Below, in pieces: positions 6,839-13,412 of a stretch of DNA of 13,412 bases. The notes under the pieces are model-generated. The model was given only the letters and a program-made list of their open reading frames with translations, made no database searches and was not told the origin of the DNA. The translations under genes and the position numbers were made by a program. The DNA lies in NCBI GenBank assembly GCA_964228885.1, contig CAXRCG010000196.1, positions 1 to 13,412 of the forward strand, read 5' to 3'. Origin of the DNA: UBA4582 sp964228885. GTDB taxonomy: Bacteria > Pseudomonadota > Gammaproteobacteria > Pseudomonadales > Azotimanducaceae. Numbering within the stretch: the first letter of the stretch is position 1; the number at the start of each line of letters is the position of its first letter.

Positions 6839-7048
6839 ATGCACGCGATACAGGAACCTCAGCGCAGCGAAGTTATCGAGATGGCGCTAGCCGACGACAT
6901 CCCCTTTTCAGCGATTGAACATAGATTTGGCATCACTGAGCCCCGATTGAAAATCTACATGAAACAATGGCTGAGACCCGCCAGCTATAGCGCTTGGCGC
7001 AAACGCGTTGCCCGTTTCCGAGGCCAACGCACGGTATACAAAGCCTAG
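6839..7048 (+). CDS. DUF2805 (TIGR03643-type) small protein
   Basis: A 69-residue cytosolic protein matching from memory the DUF2805/TIGR03643 family, whose hallmark order is present: EVIEMA (11-16), PFSAIEHRFGITE (22-34) and a basic end of the type LRPASYSAWRKRV (45-57). The family has no established function; the fold looks like a short helix-turn-helix or three-helix bundle, so DNA or protein binding is possible but unproven. The length is typical. The ATG at 6839 has only a weak AGG upstream, but the family-conserved segment begins soon after, so the start is reasonable. It stands alone, divergent from the 129-residue hypothetical protein, and its stop codon lies in an 8-bp inverted repeat. 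Confidence 0.85.
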   Translation: MHAIQEPQRSEVIEMALADDIPFSAIEHRFGITEPRLKIYMKQWLRPASYSAWRKRVARFRGQRTVYKA

Positions 7049-7074
7049 AAGACGTTCATCGTCAGTGTCTTCTA
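7046..7074 (+). terminator. Possible terminator hairpin after the DUF2805 gene
   Basis: Perfect 8-bp arms TAGAAGAC (7046-7053) and GTCTTCTA (7067-7074) with a 13-base loop start at the TAG stop codon. A T-run (7084-7089) comes about ten bases after the stem, later than in a standard intrinsic terminator, so termination is plausible but not certain. Confidence 0.4.
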
Positions 7075-7423
7075 TTACTCGGGTTTTTTGCAAAAGACTC
7101 GAGGTCGGCATGACGTTCAGGCTGCTGATGCTGTCGCTTTACTTAGGAACAGTATGATACCTCGCTGGCAGCTATCCGAGCGGTCACTGATCGGTGACGA
7201 GTGTTAGACATGATAAGCCGCAATGGCCCCTCCGCCAGCTTCTTCCCGCACCAGCCCCTTTCGCCGTCACCCAAAGGGCAAAATCGCCGTCTGAAAGTAA
7301 ACGATCAACTTCGGATGAATTCAAATCGCGTCAAAAGCAACAATAGAGAAACAATGACCGCACTGTGATTATTTGGTGTACTCTTGATCTATATGACACA
7401 AATGAACTAGAGAGAACTACATC
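7049..7423. other. Intergenic region upstream of the amidohydrolase operon
   Basis: This 375-base gap must hold the promoter of the three-gene operon. Seen: the terminator-like hairpin at its left end, a 16-bp near-palindrome at 7183-7198, and a direct repeat TCGCCGTC (7261-7268 and 7284-7291, 23 bases apart). The AT-rich stretch around 7365-7400 with TATATG (7391-7396) could include a -10 element, but I find no good -35 partner. AGAGAG lies nine bases before the start codon at 7424. Confidence 0.35.
7183..7198. promoter_or_regulatory. Candidate operator dyad
   Basis: Near-perfect 16-bp dyad: GTCAC (7183-7187) and GTGAC (7194-7198) flank TGATCG, with one mismatched pair. Compact dyads of this size suit dimeric helix-turn-helix regulators. 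It lies about 230 bases upstream of the amidohydrolase start, far for a direct operator, and no regulator gene is adjacent. Confidence 0.25.
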
Positions 7424-9118
7424 ATGTCTCATGATCTCATCATCCGTGGCGGACTAATTGTCGATGGCACGGGTTCGCAGCCCTATCCTGGAGACATCGC
7501 AATTGACGGCGACACTATTGTCGCAATCGGCAATGTCGAAGGCAGTGGTGCAAGAGAACTCGACGCCAAAGGGCACGCTGTCACACCTGGTTTTGTTGAT
7601 CTGCACACCCATCTTGATGCTCAGGCAGGCTGGGATCCGGATTTGACCCCCATTGTCTGGCACGGCGTGACGACTGCGCTCATCGGCAATTGCGGGGTGA
7701 CTTTCGCTCCTTGTAAACCCGAGGATCGCGAATACTTAGCTGGGATGATGGAATCGGTGGAAGACATCCCAAGCTCAGTTATTCTCAATGGGCTACCATG
7801 GGATTGGAATAGTTACGGCGAATATCTGGACTCTCTGGACAAACTGACCCCTGCAATCAACCTTGTGGGGATGGTCGGTCATTGTGCAATACGGACTTAT
7901 GTCATGGGCAAACGCGGAGTCGATGAAGAACCGACAGCGGATGAAATCGCGCAAATGGCAGCTCTGGCTGGCAAGTCTGTCGCTGAAGGTGCCATCGGAT
8001 TTTCTACCAGCCGATTAGTTGCGCACAAGATGCCTGATGGCCGCAGCATACCGGGTACATTTGCCAAAACGCCTGAGATGATTGCCATCGCCAAAGCAGT
8101 TGGAGAGAACAATGGTCTCGTTCAAAACGTCTTGGAATATTCTCGATTAGACTCCGAGATGGCGCTTTTAAGAGAACAGGCTTTGGCTGCCCAAACTCGC
8201 GTGATATTTACGGCTCCGCATATACCCGGAGGCCCTGGCAAAGCGAATGCTTACCAAGATATTATCGACTCCATGCGTGCTGAAGGCATCGACATCACAG
8301 GTCTCGCTTTGCCTCGCTCCTTTGGGTTTTTATCTGGCCTCAAGACTAACATCATGTTCATGTCTCCCGCATGGCGTGCGCTAATAAGTCTCGACTTTTC
8401 TGCCCGCCTGACCGCCATTCAGGATGCAGATACCCGAGCCAACCTTATCAGGGAGGCAAGCGAAATGGGCGAAGACGGCACCCCTCCCCTAGACATGTGG
8501 GTTAGCAATTTTTACTATCTCGGTGATAGCGAGTCACCCGAATACACAAAGGGCGCGGACGAAAGTCTGCCAGCTATTGCTGCTGCATCCGGCGAACATC
8601 CTGCAGAAACGTGGCTACGGATAATGCTTGAAACCAACGGTGAAGCCCTATTTCACGTTCGGTTTGGCAATCATGACTATGAAGCGATGGAGGACTTTCT
8701 TCAAAACGATTGGATTTTACCAAGCCTCGGCGACACGGGAGCACACCTCACTCAGATTATTGACGCAGGCTGGTCAACCTTCATGCTCTCTCATTGGCAT
8801 CGAGAAAAAGGCACCTTTACGCTGGAAGAAACCATTCGCCTGCTGACCAGTGCTCAGGCACGCATATTGGGTTTTAAAGATCGTGGTTCGCTCGCCGTTG
8901 GCATGCGGGCAGATATCAATATCATCGATGTCGATCAGGTCACTGAAAGACAACCAACACTCATACGTGATTTTCCAAACGATACGCCGCGTTTATCTCA
9001 GAAAGCAAAGGGCTATCTTGCCACAATCTGCAATGGAAACATCGTTGTAGAAAATGGTGAGTTAACGGGCCAGCGTTCAGGTCGCGTACTACGTAATCAA
9101 CCCAATAGTGCGGCATAA
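7424..9118 (+). CDS. D-aminoacylase-like amidohydrolase
   Basis: Member of the amidohydrolase superfamily, closest by motif to N-acyl-D-amino-acid deacylases (D-aminoacylases), zinc enzymes that hydrolyse N-acyl amide bonds. In 564 residues: small beta domain LIIRGGLIVDGTG at the N-terminus, metal-binding HTHLDAQ (H61, H63), GNCG with C90 at the place of the family's metal-ligand Cys, EGAIGFSTSR (188-197), the catalytic-type Asp in GDTGAH (D437), and a C-terminal beta part with GSLAVGMRADINIID. I do not see clear counterparts of the two strand histidines that bind metal in characterised D-aminoacylases; the region reads LVQNVLEYS and RVIFTAPHIP instead. The real substrate may therefore differ. 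It is first in an operon: the Ddn-like gene starts two bases after its stop. The ATG has AGAGAG upstream. Fold and class are sure; substrate is not. Confidence 0.92.
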   Translation: MSHDLIIRGGLIVDGTGSQPYPGDIAIDGDTIVAIGNVEGSGARELDAKGHAVTPGFVDLHTHLDAQAGWDPDLTPIVWHGVTTALIGNCGVTFAPCKPEDREYLAGMMESVEDIPSSVILNGLPWDWNSYGEYLDSLDKLTPAINLVGMVGHCAIRTYVMGKRGVDEEPTADEIAQMAALAGKSVAEGAIGFSTSRLVAHKMPDGRSIPGTFAKTPEMIAIAKAVGENNGLVQNVLEYSRLDSEMALLREQALAAQTRVIFTAPHIPGGPGKANAYQDIIDSMRAEGIDITGLALPRSFGFLSGLKTNIMFMSPAWRALISLDFSARLTAIQDADTRANLIREASEMGEDGTPPLDMWVSNFYYLGDSESPEYTKGADESLPAIAAASGEHPAETWLRIMLETNGEALFHVRFGNHDYEAMEDFLQNDWILPSLGDTGAHLTQIIDAGWSTFMLSHWHREKGTFTLEETIRLLTSAQARILGFKDRGSLAVGMRADINIIDVDQVTERQPTLIRDFPNDTPRLSQKAKGYLATICNGNIVVENGELTGQRSGRVLRNQPNSAA

Positions 9119-9120
9119 CG

Positions 9121-9582
9121 ATGAGCGAAGAATTATCTTCATCAGCGCCTTCAGCGACCGCTCGGCTACCACCTAGGTGGCTGCTTAAATTGTTCACAAA
9201 AATTAACGTTGTTGTCTACAAGCTATCTGCCGGGCGACTGATGAATCAACTGTCCGGCATGCCTATTTTGCTCGTGGAGATGACAGGCGTAAAGTCCGGT
9301 CGCACACGAACGATTCCATTAATGTACGTACCAAATGGTGAAGGCTTTGCTTTGGTAGCCTCTCAGGGAGGTGCCCCTCGCCACCCTGTTTGGTATCATA
9401 ATCTCGTCGCGAAACCGGATGTTCGCATTACTTATGCAGGGCAAACCAAAGAGATGAAGGTACGTGAGGTCTTTGACCAAGAGAAAACAGAGATATGGGA
9501 AACTTGTTGCCAATATTACCCACCGTATCAGGCCTACCAAGATCGTACTGATAGAAAAATACCGGTATTCGTTTGTGAGTAA
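9121..9582 (+). CDS. Deazaflavin-dependent (Ddn-type) nitroreductase family protein
   Basis: A 153-residue split-barrel protein of the nitroreductase/quinone-reductase family typified by mycobacterial Ddn, whose members use reduced F420. Hallmarks: TGVKSGRTRTIPLMYV (55-70), ASQGGAPRHPVWYHNL (80-95), KPDVRITYAG (98-107), and the usual end DRKIPVF. The length is normal. The N-terminus has a basic amphipathic segment (PRWLLKLFTKINVVVYKL) that may touch the membrane, as known for Ddn. The start is two bases after the amidohydrolase stop, so the two are almost certainly co-translated. Whether this bacterium makes F420 cannot be told; no cofactor-biosynthesis gene is in the window, and some members may use another flavin. 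The role could be reduction of a quinone or of an unsaturated or nitro compound linked to the amidohydrolase substrate. Confidence 0.9.
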   Translation: MSEELSSSAPSATARLPPRWLLKLFTKINVVVYKLSAGRLMNQLSGMPILLVEMTGVKSGRTRTIPLMYVPNGEGFALVASQGGAPRHPVWYHNLVAKPDVRITYAGQTKEMKVREVFDQEKTEIWETCCQYYPPYQAYQDRTDRKIPVFVCE

Positions 9583-9631
9583 ATGACATTTAGAATCCGA
9601 CGCGCGACGGCTATCTTTGCAGGGAGTTTTT

Positions 9632-10282
9632 ATGTTGAATGCAACCGAGTTTATGCCTGTAGACACCACGCTTGCTGTTGTTCTATGGATTGAAGTGATT
9701 GTGTATATGGGCATCGGCATTTATGAATTAGTAGACGACTTTCATGCTAAAGCCAAGAACTGGAGCCATGTCAACGGCCAGCTAAATATCTGGATTGAGA
9801 CTCAAAATAAAGTAGGTCATAAGATGCATGCCGCAGTCTGTTTCCTGCTCGGATTTGTGGCATTAAACGGTGTGATTGAGGGGCAAATAAGTCGATTTGA
9901 ACTAGAATTGCTGTTTGTTAGCTTGGCACTGATCACAGGCGTTATCTGGGGTTTATTACCACCCGGTCGACTGGCTGTAGTGACGATTGTGAGCAAGCCA
10001 GAAGTCTGGCTGCAAATTGTGATGTATAGCTTTTACGCGAGCCTGATTCGACCTGAAATTATTGGGCTTTGTATTGTGCTGAATGCCTGGGGGGTACTAG
10101 TTTACTTTACACACCAGCGCCAACTACTAAAACCGTTTACCTACGCAAACCTGAGAAACCATATTTTTGCAGCCGAAGGTGAAGATGTGCTTGCGAAGAT
10201 TGATAAGGTCGCTGGATATGAACACGGTATTAATCCATCCCCATCTCCATCCGGTCTTGACGACCCTTCCGCCAACACCTAA
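9632..10282 (+). CDS. Polytopic membrane protein, unknown function
   Basis: Integral inner-membrane protein of 216 residues that I do not recognise. Four or five hydrophobic spans can be seen, roughly residues 12-32, 66-84, 90-109, 122-138 and 141-160. Between the first two lies a polar segment with acidic and His residues (ELVDDFHAK and NKVGHKMH). The end is soluble and closes with a Pro/Ser-rich tail (NPSPSPSGLDD). The start is the ATG at 9632, because AGGGAG lies five bases upstream; a TTG five codons earlier has no such site. It follows the Ddn-like gene after 49 bases in the same direction, so it is probably the third gene of that operon, and it converges with the SDR gene, leaving only 11 bases between stops. 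A quinone-linked or transport role is possible but unsupported. Confidence 0.78.
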   Translation: MLNATEFMPVDTTLAVVLWIEVIVYMGIGIYELVDDFHAKAKNWSHVNGQLNIWIETQNKVGHKMHAAVCFLLGFVALNGVIEGQISRFELELLFVSLALITGVIWGLLPPGRLAVVTIVSKPEVWLQIVMYSFYASLIRPEIIGLCIVLNAWGVLVYFTHQRQLLKPFTYANLRNHIFAAEGEDVLAKIDKVAGYEHGINPSPSPSGLDDPSANT

Positions 10283-10293
10283 GCGCACGTAGG

Positions 10294-11259
10294 CTAGAAC
10301 CTGTTTTCTTCAACAATTCGATCGATCAACTCATCAAGTTTTTTATCCGGTTCATAACCCATCGACAAATGATCAAGTACGACTTGACCGGCTTGCTGCA
10401 ATCCGCGCTCTAGCCCCACTTTGCACTGCCAGTCGCCAATCACCTGTTTAAGACGACGATTATCAAACTTCATCGAGTTCGATTTGTCACCAAGCAGCGG
10501 ACCTTGCCACATGGGCTCGTGTTGAATTAACCGCTCACTTGATACATGCACCAATCGCGCCTCTAAGCCAAGTATTTTTGCGCTGGACAAAATCAATTTA
10601 TCCCACGTATGCGCTTGGTCGTCTGTGATGTGGAATGCGCATCCAAATGCTTTGTTGTTAAGAAACAAGCAGCAAAAAGCCCGCGCAAAATCCGCAGCGT
10701 GGGTTAAAGTCCAAATCGACTGACCATCGCCATGTACAACAATGGGTTTATTATTTAGCAGTCGCCAGGTCTGGTGATTACCGTCGATGACAGCACCGGG
10801 TAACCGACGACGATAAGTGTGACTTGGCCGGACGATTGTGAAAGGCACTAAAGATTGTTCTACTAACAATCTTTCACAAGCTATTTTTTTTCTGGCATAT
10901 TCCCAAAACGGATTCGAGAGAGGCGTCTCCTCGGTAATGACGTGATGTTGACAGGGTTTTTCATAGGCTGACGCTGAAGATATGAAAACATATTGCTGAC
11001 AACGGGAGGAAAAAAAGTCTACATCCTTTTCGACTGTTTTGGAGTCAAAGGCAAGAAACTGGCAAACGACATCAAATGATTTGTCGGCTAGCACCGCGTA
11101 TGCATTTGGTTCATAAACATCACCTTTAAAATTCTGAACGCCATCGATCGGCTGATTGCCGCGATTAAAAACAGAAACATCATGACCAAGAGAGACAGAA
11201 TGTGCGACGCAAGCCGCAGAGATCTCGCCGCTACCGCCGATATATAGGACTTTAGTCAT
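10294..11259 (-). CDS. Atypical NAD(P)-dependent SDR / epimerase-dehydratase (CSP41-like)
   Basis: Extended or atypical short-chain dehydrogenase of the NAD-dependent epimerase/dehydratase superfamily, 321 residues, cytosolic. The N-terminus VLYIGGSGEIS followed by VFNRG (30-34) resembles the CSP41-like subgroup (pattern GGTRFIG ... LFNRG); the Arg suggests NADP(H) preference. Residue 14, the usual third Gly of the dinucleotide motif, is Ser. The active-site region is SSASAY (94-99) with YxxxK at Y121/K125 (YARKK). PSHTY, in the FTIVRP segment, and WTLTHAADFARAF are also typical of sugar-nucleotide-type SDRs. The start at 11259 is preferred because the Rossmann motif begins at once; a longer frame to 11325 lies wholly inside the upstream gene. 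ATGACTAA gives an 8-base overlap with the upstream dioxygenase stop, so it is the coupled last gene of the operon. The substrate may be a sugar or the hydroxylated product of the dioxygenases. Confidence 0.88.
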   Translation of the reverse strand: MTKVLYIGGSGEISAACVAHSVSLGHDVSVFNRGNQPIDGVQNFKGDVYEPNAYAVLADKSFDVVCQFLAFDSKTVEKDVDFFSSRCQQYVFISSASAYEKPCQHHVITEETPLSNPFWEYARKKIACERLLVEQSLVPFTIVRPSHTYRRRLPGAVIDGNHQTWRLLNNKPIVVHGDGQSIWTLTHAADFARAFCCLFLNNKAFGCAFHITDDQAHTWDKLILSSAKILGLEARLVHVSSERLIQHEPMWQGPLLGDKSNSMKFDNRRLKQVIGDWQCKVGLERGLQQAGQVVLDHLSMGYEPDKKLDELIDRIVEENRF

Positions 11260-12292
11260 GGTTGGGATAAGGGTGCACGGTTTGATTTTCCACGACCCGA
11301 GCGCCGCCCAATAAGTGTGCATCAAGAAAATGATTGACCACTAGCGGCGCTTCGATGAACCGTGCATTGCGATACACGCCATGGAAATTTGGTGCTTCGA
11401 AAGCTGACTGCGCATCCGCATCAAAAACTAAACGAGCATCTCCCAAAACGCCGCCATCCAGCATCTTAAGCGAATGATCCTGTGCGCAAGCATGTGCATC
11501 TTCTTTAGAAAGGTTAACTAAAGTGCCTCGTTGATGTTTCGACATTGCGGAATGATATGTTAATGCAACCATTGGTCTTGGCGTATCGGATGGGTTTCTA
11601 ACGCCTCTATGCCACATACGAGGGTCGCGAAAACATATACCTCCGGCAGGTATTGTCATTGACGCCGGCGGATGCCATTTTGCAACGACCTCTGGATGAT
11701 GCACTGGTTGCTCGCCTTTACCCCAAGTAGTGACATCGGTTTCGCGCTGACTACCGGGATATATTTCTGTTGCACCAGCTGCCTCGGTAATCTCTGATAG
11801 CGCCAACGAGCAGGAAACCGTCGTGCTAGACGGAGGCCAAGACTGACCAGCTGCCTTGGCTGCCTGTTCAGTCATCCAAGCATAGGGTCTATCAAAATGT
11901 AATGGCTGGTAACCACTGCCGGGACAGTTTACGTTGCCATTGAAAAAGCCCAACCAGGCTTCTGGCCCTAACAATTTAGCAATAACACTTTCAATTATTG
12001 GGTTCGCCACCATCTCCTTGTGAACATAGGGCGCGCAGCGGCGCGGGCCTAATTGCAAATGCCCTTTCGCTGTATGCTTTTCATGTGGAGTTAACCCTGC
12101 TTTCTCGCGAACCAGTTCAACGTCCTCAAGGAAAGCCGCCATGAGCTGCTCACAGATCTCTGAAGGGACGAGCCCGGCGACAACAGCAAAACCTATGGTT
12201 TTAAAACTTTCTTGAATCTTATCGAGTTTATCGGCTGCCAAACTACCATTGCGCCACTCTTGATCCACAACCTGGAAATACGATTCACTCAT
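11252..12292 (-). CDS. Phytanoyl-CoA dioxygenase (PhyH) family protein, second copy
   Basis: Fe(II)/2-oxoglutarate-dependent oxygenase of the PhyH family, 346 residues. The double-stranded beta-helix has the metal triad H132-x-D134 (PLHFDRPY) and distal H228 (RMWHRGVRNPS), followed by R239 (TPRPMVAL), which fits the 2-oxoglutarate-binding Arg, so it should be catalytically competent. An N-terminal segment (IGFAVVAGLVPSEICEQL) is typical of PhyH proteins. About 100 residues follow the core, a longer tail than in its operon partner, with LGDARLVFDADAQSAF and a final basic and polar end. The start codon directly follows the VOC stop (TGAATG), with AGAGGTGG upstream, so expression is coupled on both sides. 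It is distinct in sequence from the other PhyH gene of the cluster and is not a recent duplicate. The substrate is not known. Confidence 0.92.
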   Translation of the reverse strand: MSESYFQVVDQEWRNGSLAADKLDKIQESFKTIGFAVVAGLVPSEICEQLMAAFLEDVELVREKAGLTPHEKHTAKGHLQLGPRRCAPYVHKEMVANPIIESVIAKLLGPEAWLGFFNGNVNCPGSGYQPLHFDRPYAWMTEQAAKAAGQSWPPSSTTVSCSLALSEITEAAGATEIYPGSQRETDVTTWGKGEQPVHHPEVVAKWHPPASMTIPAGGICFRDPRMWHRGVRNPSDTPRPMVALTYHSAMSKHQRGTLVNLSKEDAHACAQDHSLKMLDGGVLGDARLVFDADAQSAFEAPNFHGVYRNARFIEAPLVVNHFLDAHLLGGARVVENQTVHPYPNHD

Positions 12293-12724
12293 TCACTCGC
12301 CACCTCTATTGCTCGGTTGCTCTTTCCAGCGATGCGCCTGAGTCTTCGGCCATAATTGTATACGCACACCATTTGCAGACTTCGGGTGAACAAACACTTG
12401 CGGCGTACCGACCCCGATCAGCCGCACCCCCTGAGATTCTAAACGTTCAATTGTCGCTTCCATATCGTCAATTTTAAGCGCTACTGTATGAACACCTTCA
12501 CCGCGAGACTCAAGCGTCTTTGTTATTGGTGAGCTATCATCCATCGGCGCTATCAATTCGATAAACGTATCGTCTTCAAGCAAAAAGAACGCCTGACGAA
12601 TACCCACTTCCGGCAGATCAGCTCTGTGGCTGAGCGGCAGACCAATTTGCTGCTGCCATGTGTGTATCGCCTGATCTATATCCCGAACCAATATTACCAG
12701 ATGATCTGAACCGCTAAATGCCAT
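12293..12724 (-). CDS. VOC/glyoxalase family protein, methylmalonyl-CoA-epimerase-like
   Basis: Vicinal-oxygen-chelate protein of 143 residues, two beta-alpha-beta-beta-beta modules. It is closest by pattern to methylmalonyl-CoA epimerases: DHLVILVRDI with H8, FIELIAP with E56, GEGVHTVALKIDD with H79, and VHPKSANGVRIQLWP near the end. The last metal ligand of epimerases is a Glu in an EL motif; here it is Gln123 (IQLW). The enzyme could still bind a divalent metal, since Gln serves as ligand elsewhere in the family, but its reaction may differ: epimerisation, lyase or dioxygenase-type chemistry. It sits 42 bases after the first PhyH gene and abuts the second, so it belongs to that operon rather than to propionate metabolism; no methylmalonyl-CoA mutase gene is nearby. 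Start ATG 12724 with a weak ribosome site. Confidence 0.88.
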   Translation of the reverse strand: MAFSGSDHLVILVRDIDQAIHTWQQQIGLPLSHRADLPEVGIRQAFFLLEDDTFIELIAPMDDSSPITKTLESRGEGVHTVALKIDDMEATIERLESQGVRLIGVGTPQVFVHPKSANGVRIQLWPKTQAHRWKEQPSNRGGE

Positions 12725-12766
12725 CGTTCGCTCAATTATTTAAATTAAAAAAGATCCTAACACGGG

Positions 12767-13412
12767 TTAGTCGATTGTGTTTCTACCCACTGCTAACCAG
12801 TCCATATTCGGTGCACTTTGCCCTCGGTCTCTTAGGTTTAAATCGACTGTCGCTGAATCCGCATAGTGATAAACCATCGCAGCGCGTTTAGCATCCGAAA
12901 GGTTGTCAGTAGATTTATGCATAAGATGGCTATGAAAAAACAACAAGTCGCCCGGCGCCATAGTGACACAAATTGCGTCACTCATGTCATGGTCAACAAT
13001 CTCGACATAAAACGGATTCGCATGCTTACGATTATCTGGTACTACCTCGTGAACTGGCTCCTTGTGCGACCCCGGCAATATCCATAACGGACCATTGTTT
13101 CGCGTCGCTTCGGTGACCGCAAGCCAGAGACCGATTTGGGGCGACCTGTCAAAGTTGAAATAGAATTTATCTTGATGCCAGGGTTGACCCAAGGCACCGG
13201 GATACTTGAAGATAAACTGGGACAAAAAGCAGTCGTAGTTTTTGCCAAGCAACGCCTCAAGGTAGGGCTTCAACATGTCAGCACAGCAGAACTGATTGAA
13301 TACCGGTTGTTCTCTGTGCAAGCGAAACAGCTTGGAGAGTTTATCTCTTGCGCGCATTTTATCTGCCAGACCTTTTTCAAATACCGGCATCGCGACACCC
13401 AGTGAATGACCC
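12767..13412 (-). CDS. Phytanoyl-CoA dioxygenase (PhyH) family protein, 5' partial
   Basis: Fe(II)/2-oxoglutarate oxygenase of the PhyH family and first visible gene of the operon. The core carries the metal site H72-x-D74 (PWHQDKFYF) and distal H158 (LMHKS), with R169 (DAKRAAM) as the likely 2-oxoglutarate anchor, numbered from the Met at 13390. The motifs GPLWILPGSHK and APGDLLFFHSH are classic. From that Met only 207 residues remain, shorter than the usual 250-300, and the frame stays open from 13390 to the window edge, reading HSLGVAMPVFEKG. The true start is therefore probably outside the window and the listed end is the edge. It is followed after 42 bases by the VOC gene. Unlike the second PhyH protein it has only a short C-terminal tail, so the two likely act on different positions or intermediates. 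Confidence 0.9.
   Translation of the reverse strand, partial: GHSLGVAMPVFEKGLADKMRARDKLSKLFRLHREQPVFNQFCCADMLKPYLEALLGKNYDCFLSQFIFKYPGALGQPWHQDKFYFNFDRSPQIGLWLAVTEATRNNGPLWILPGSHKEPVHEVVPDNRKHANPFYVEIVDHDMSDAICVTMAPGDLLFFHSHLMHKSTDNLSDAKRAAMVYHYADSATVDLNLRDRGQSAPNMDWLAVGRNTID

Noticed and set aside
7261..7291. Two copies of TCGCCGTC as a possible iteron or short array
   Set aside because: Only two short copies are present; the spacing and number do not support an origin, CRISPR or iteron set.
9319..9720. 133-codon minus-strand frame antisense to the Ddn-like gene
   Set aside because: It is opposite a clearly conserved coding sequence and has no recognisable motif.

Overview
The window looks like a chromosomal stretch of a moderate-GC Gammaproteobacterium, probably marine or aquatic. 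This is an inference from gene content: a PEP-CTERM surface protein, a type I Baeyer-Villiger monooxygenase, a D-aminoacylase-type amidohydrolase beside a Ddn-type deazaflavin oxidoreductase, a DUF2805 protein and phytanoyl-CoA-dioxygenase-like enzymes. No rRNA, tRNA, CRISPR array, transposase or phage gene is visible. It is an accessory, catabolism-rich segment of short unrelated operons.

Layout. 83-1717 (-): Baeyer-Villiger monooxygenase. 1965-2939 (-): secreted PEP-CTERM protein, with no exosortase in the window. 2940-3589: a 650-base gap holding inverted repeats and one strong hairpin. 3590-4069 (+): AT-rich lone receiver-domain response regulator with no kinase nearby. 4371-6010 (-): two-gene exported operon, a TlpA-like thioredoxin overlapping (ATGA) a sialidase-like beta-propeller with a Cys cluster and a His-rich loop. 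6137-6526 (-): unrecognised 129-residue protein, divergent from a DUF2805 protein at 6839-7048 (+). 7424-10282 (+): three-gene operon of D-aminoacylase-like amidohydrolase, Ddn-family oxidoreductase and a polytopic membrane protein. 10294-13412 (-): tightly packed operon transcribed as PhyH dioxygenase (cut by the window edge), VOC protein, second PhyH dioxygenase and a CSP41-like atypical SDR, convergent with the preceding operon.

How the genes may work together. The PhyH-VOC-PhyH-SDR operon has the composition of a small oxidative pathway: two Fe(II)/2-oxoglutarate hydroxylations, an isomerase or lyase step and an NAD(P)-dependent step on an unidentified substrate. In the exported pair, the thioredoxin probably maintains the propeller's clustered cysteines. 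The amidohydrolase and Ddn-like genes are translationally coupled and may act on one amide-containing or redox-active small molecule.

The best candidates for undescribed biology are the propeller/thioredoxin pair, the double-dioxygenase operon, and the hairpin upstream of the response regulator, which buries a possible Shine-Dalgarno sequence. All functional links between neighbours are inference from spacing and family knowledge.
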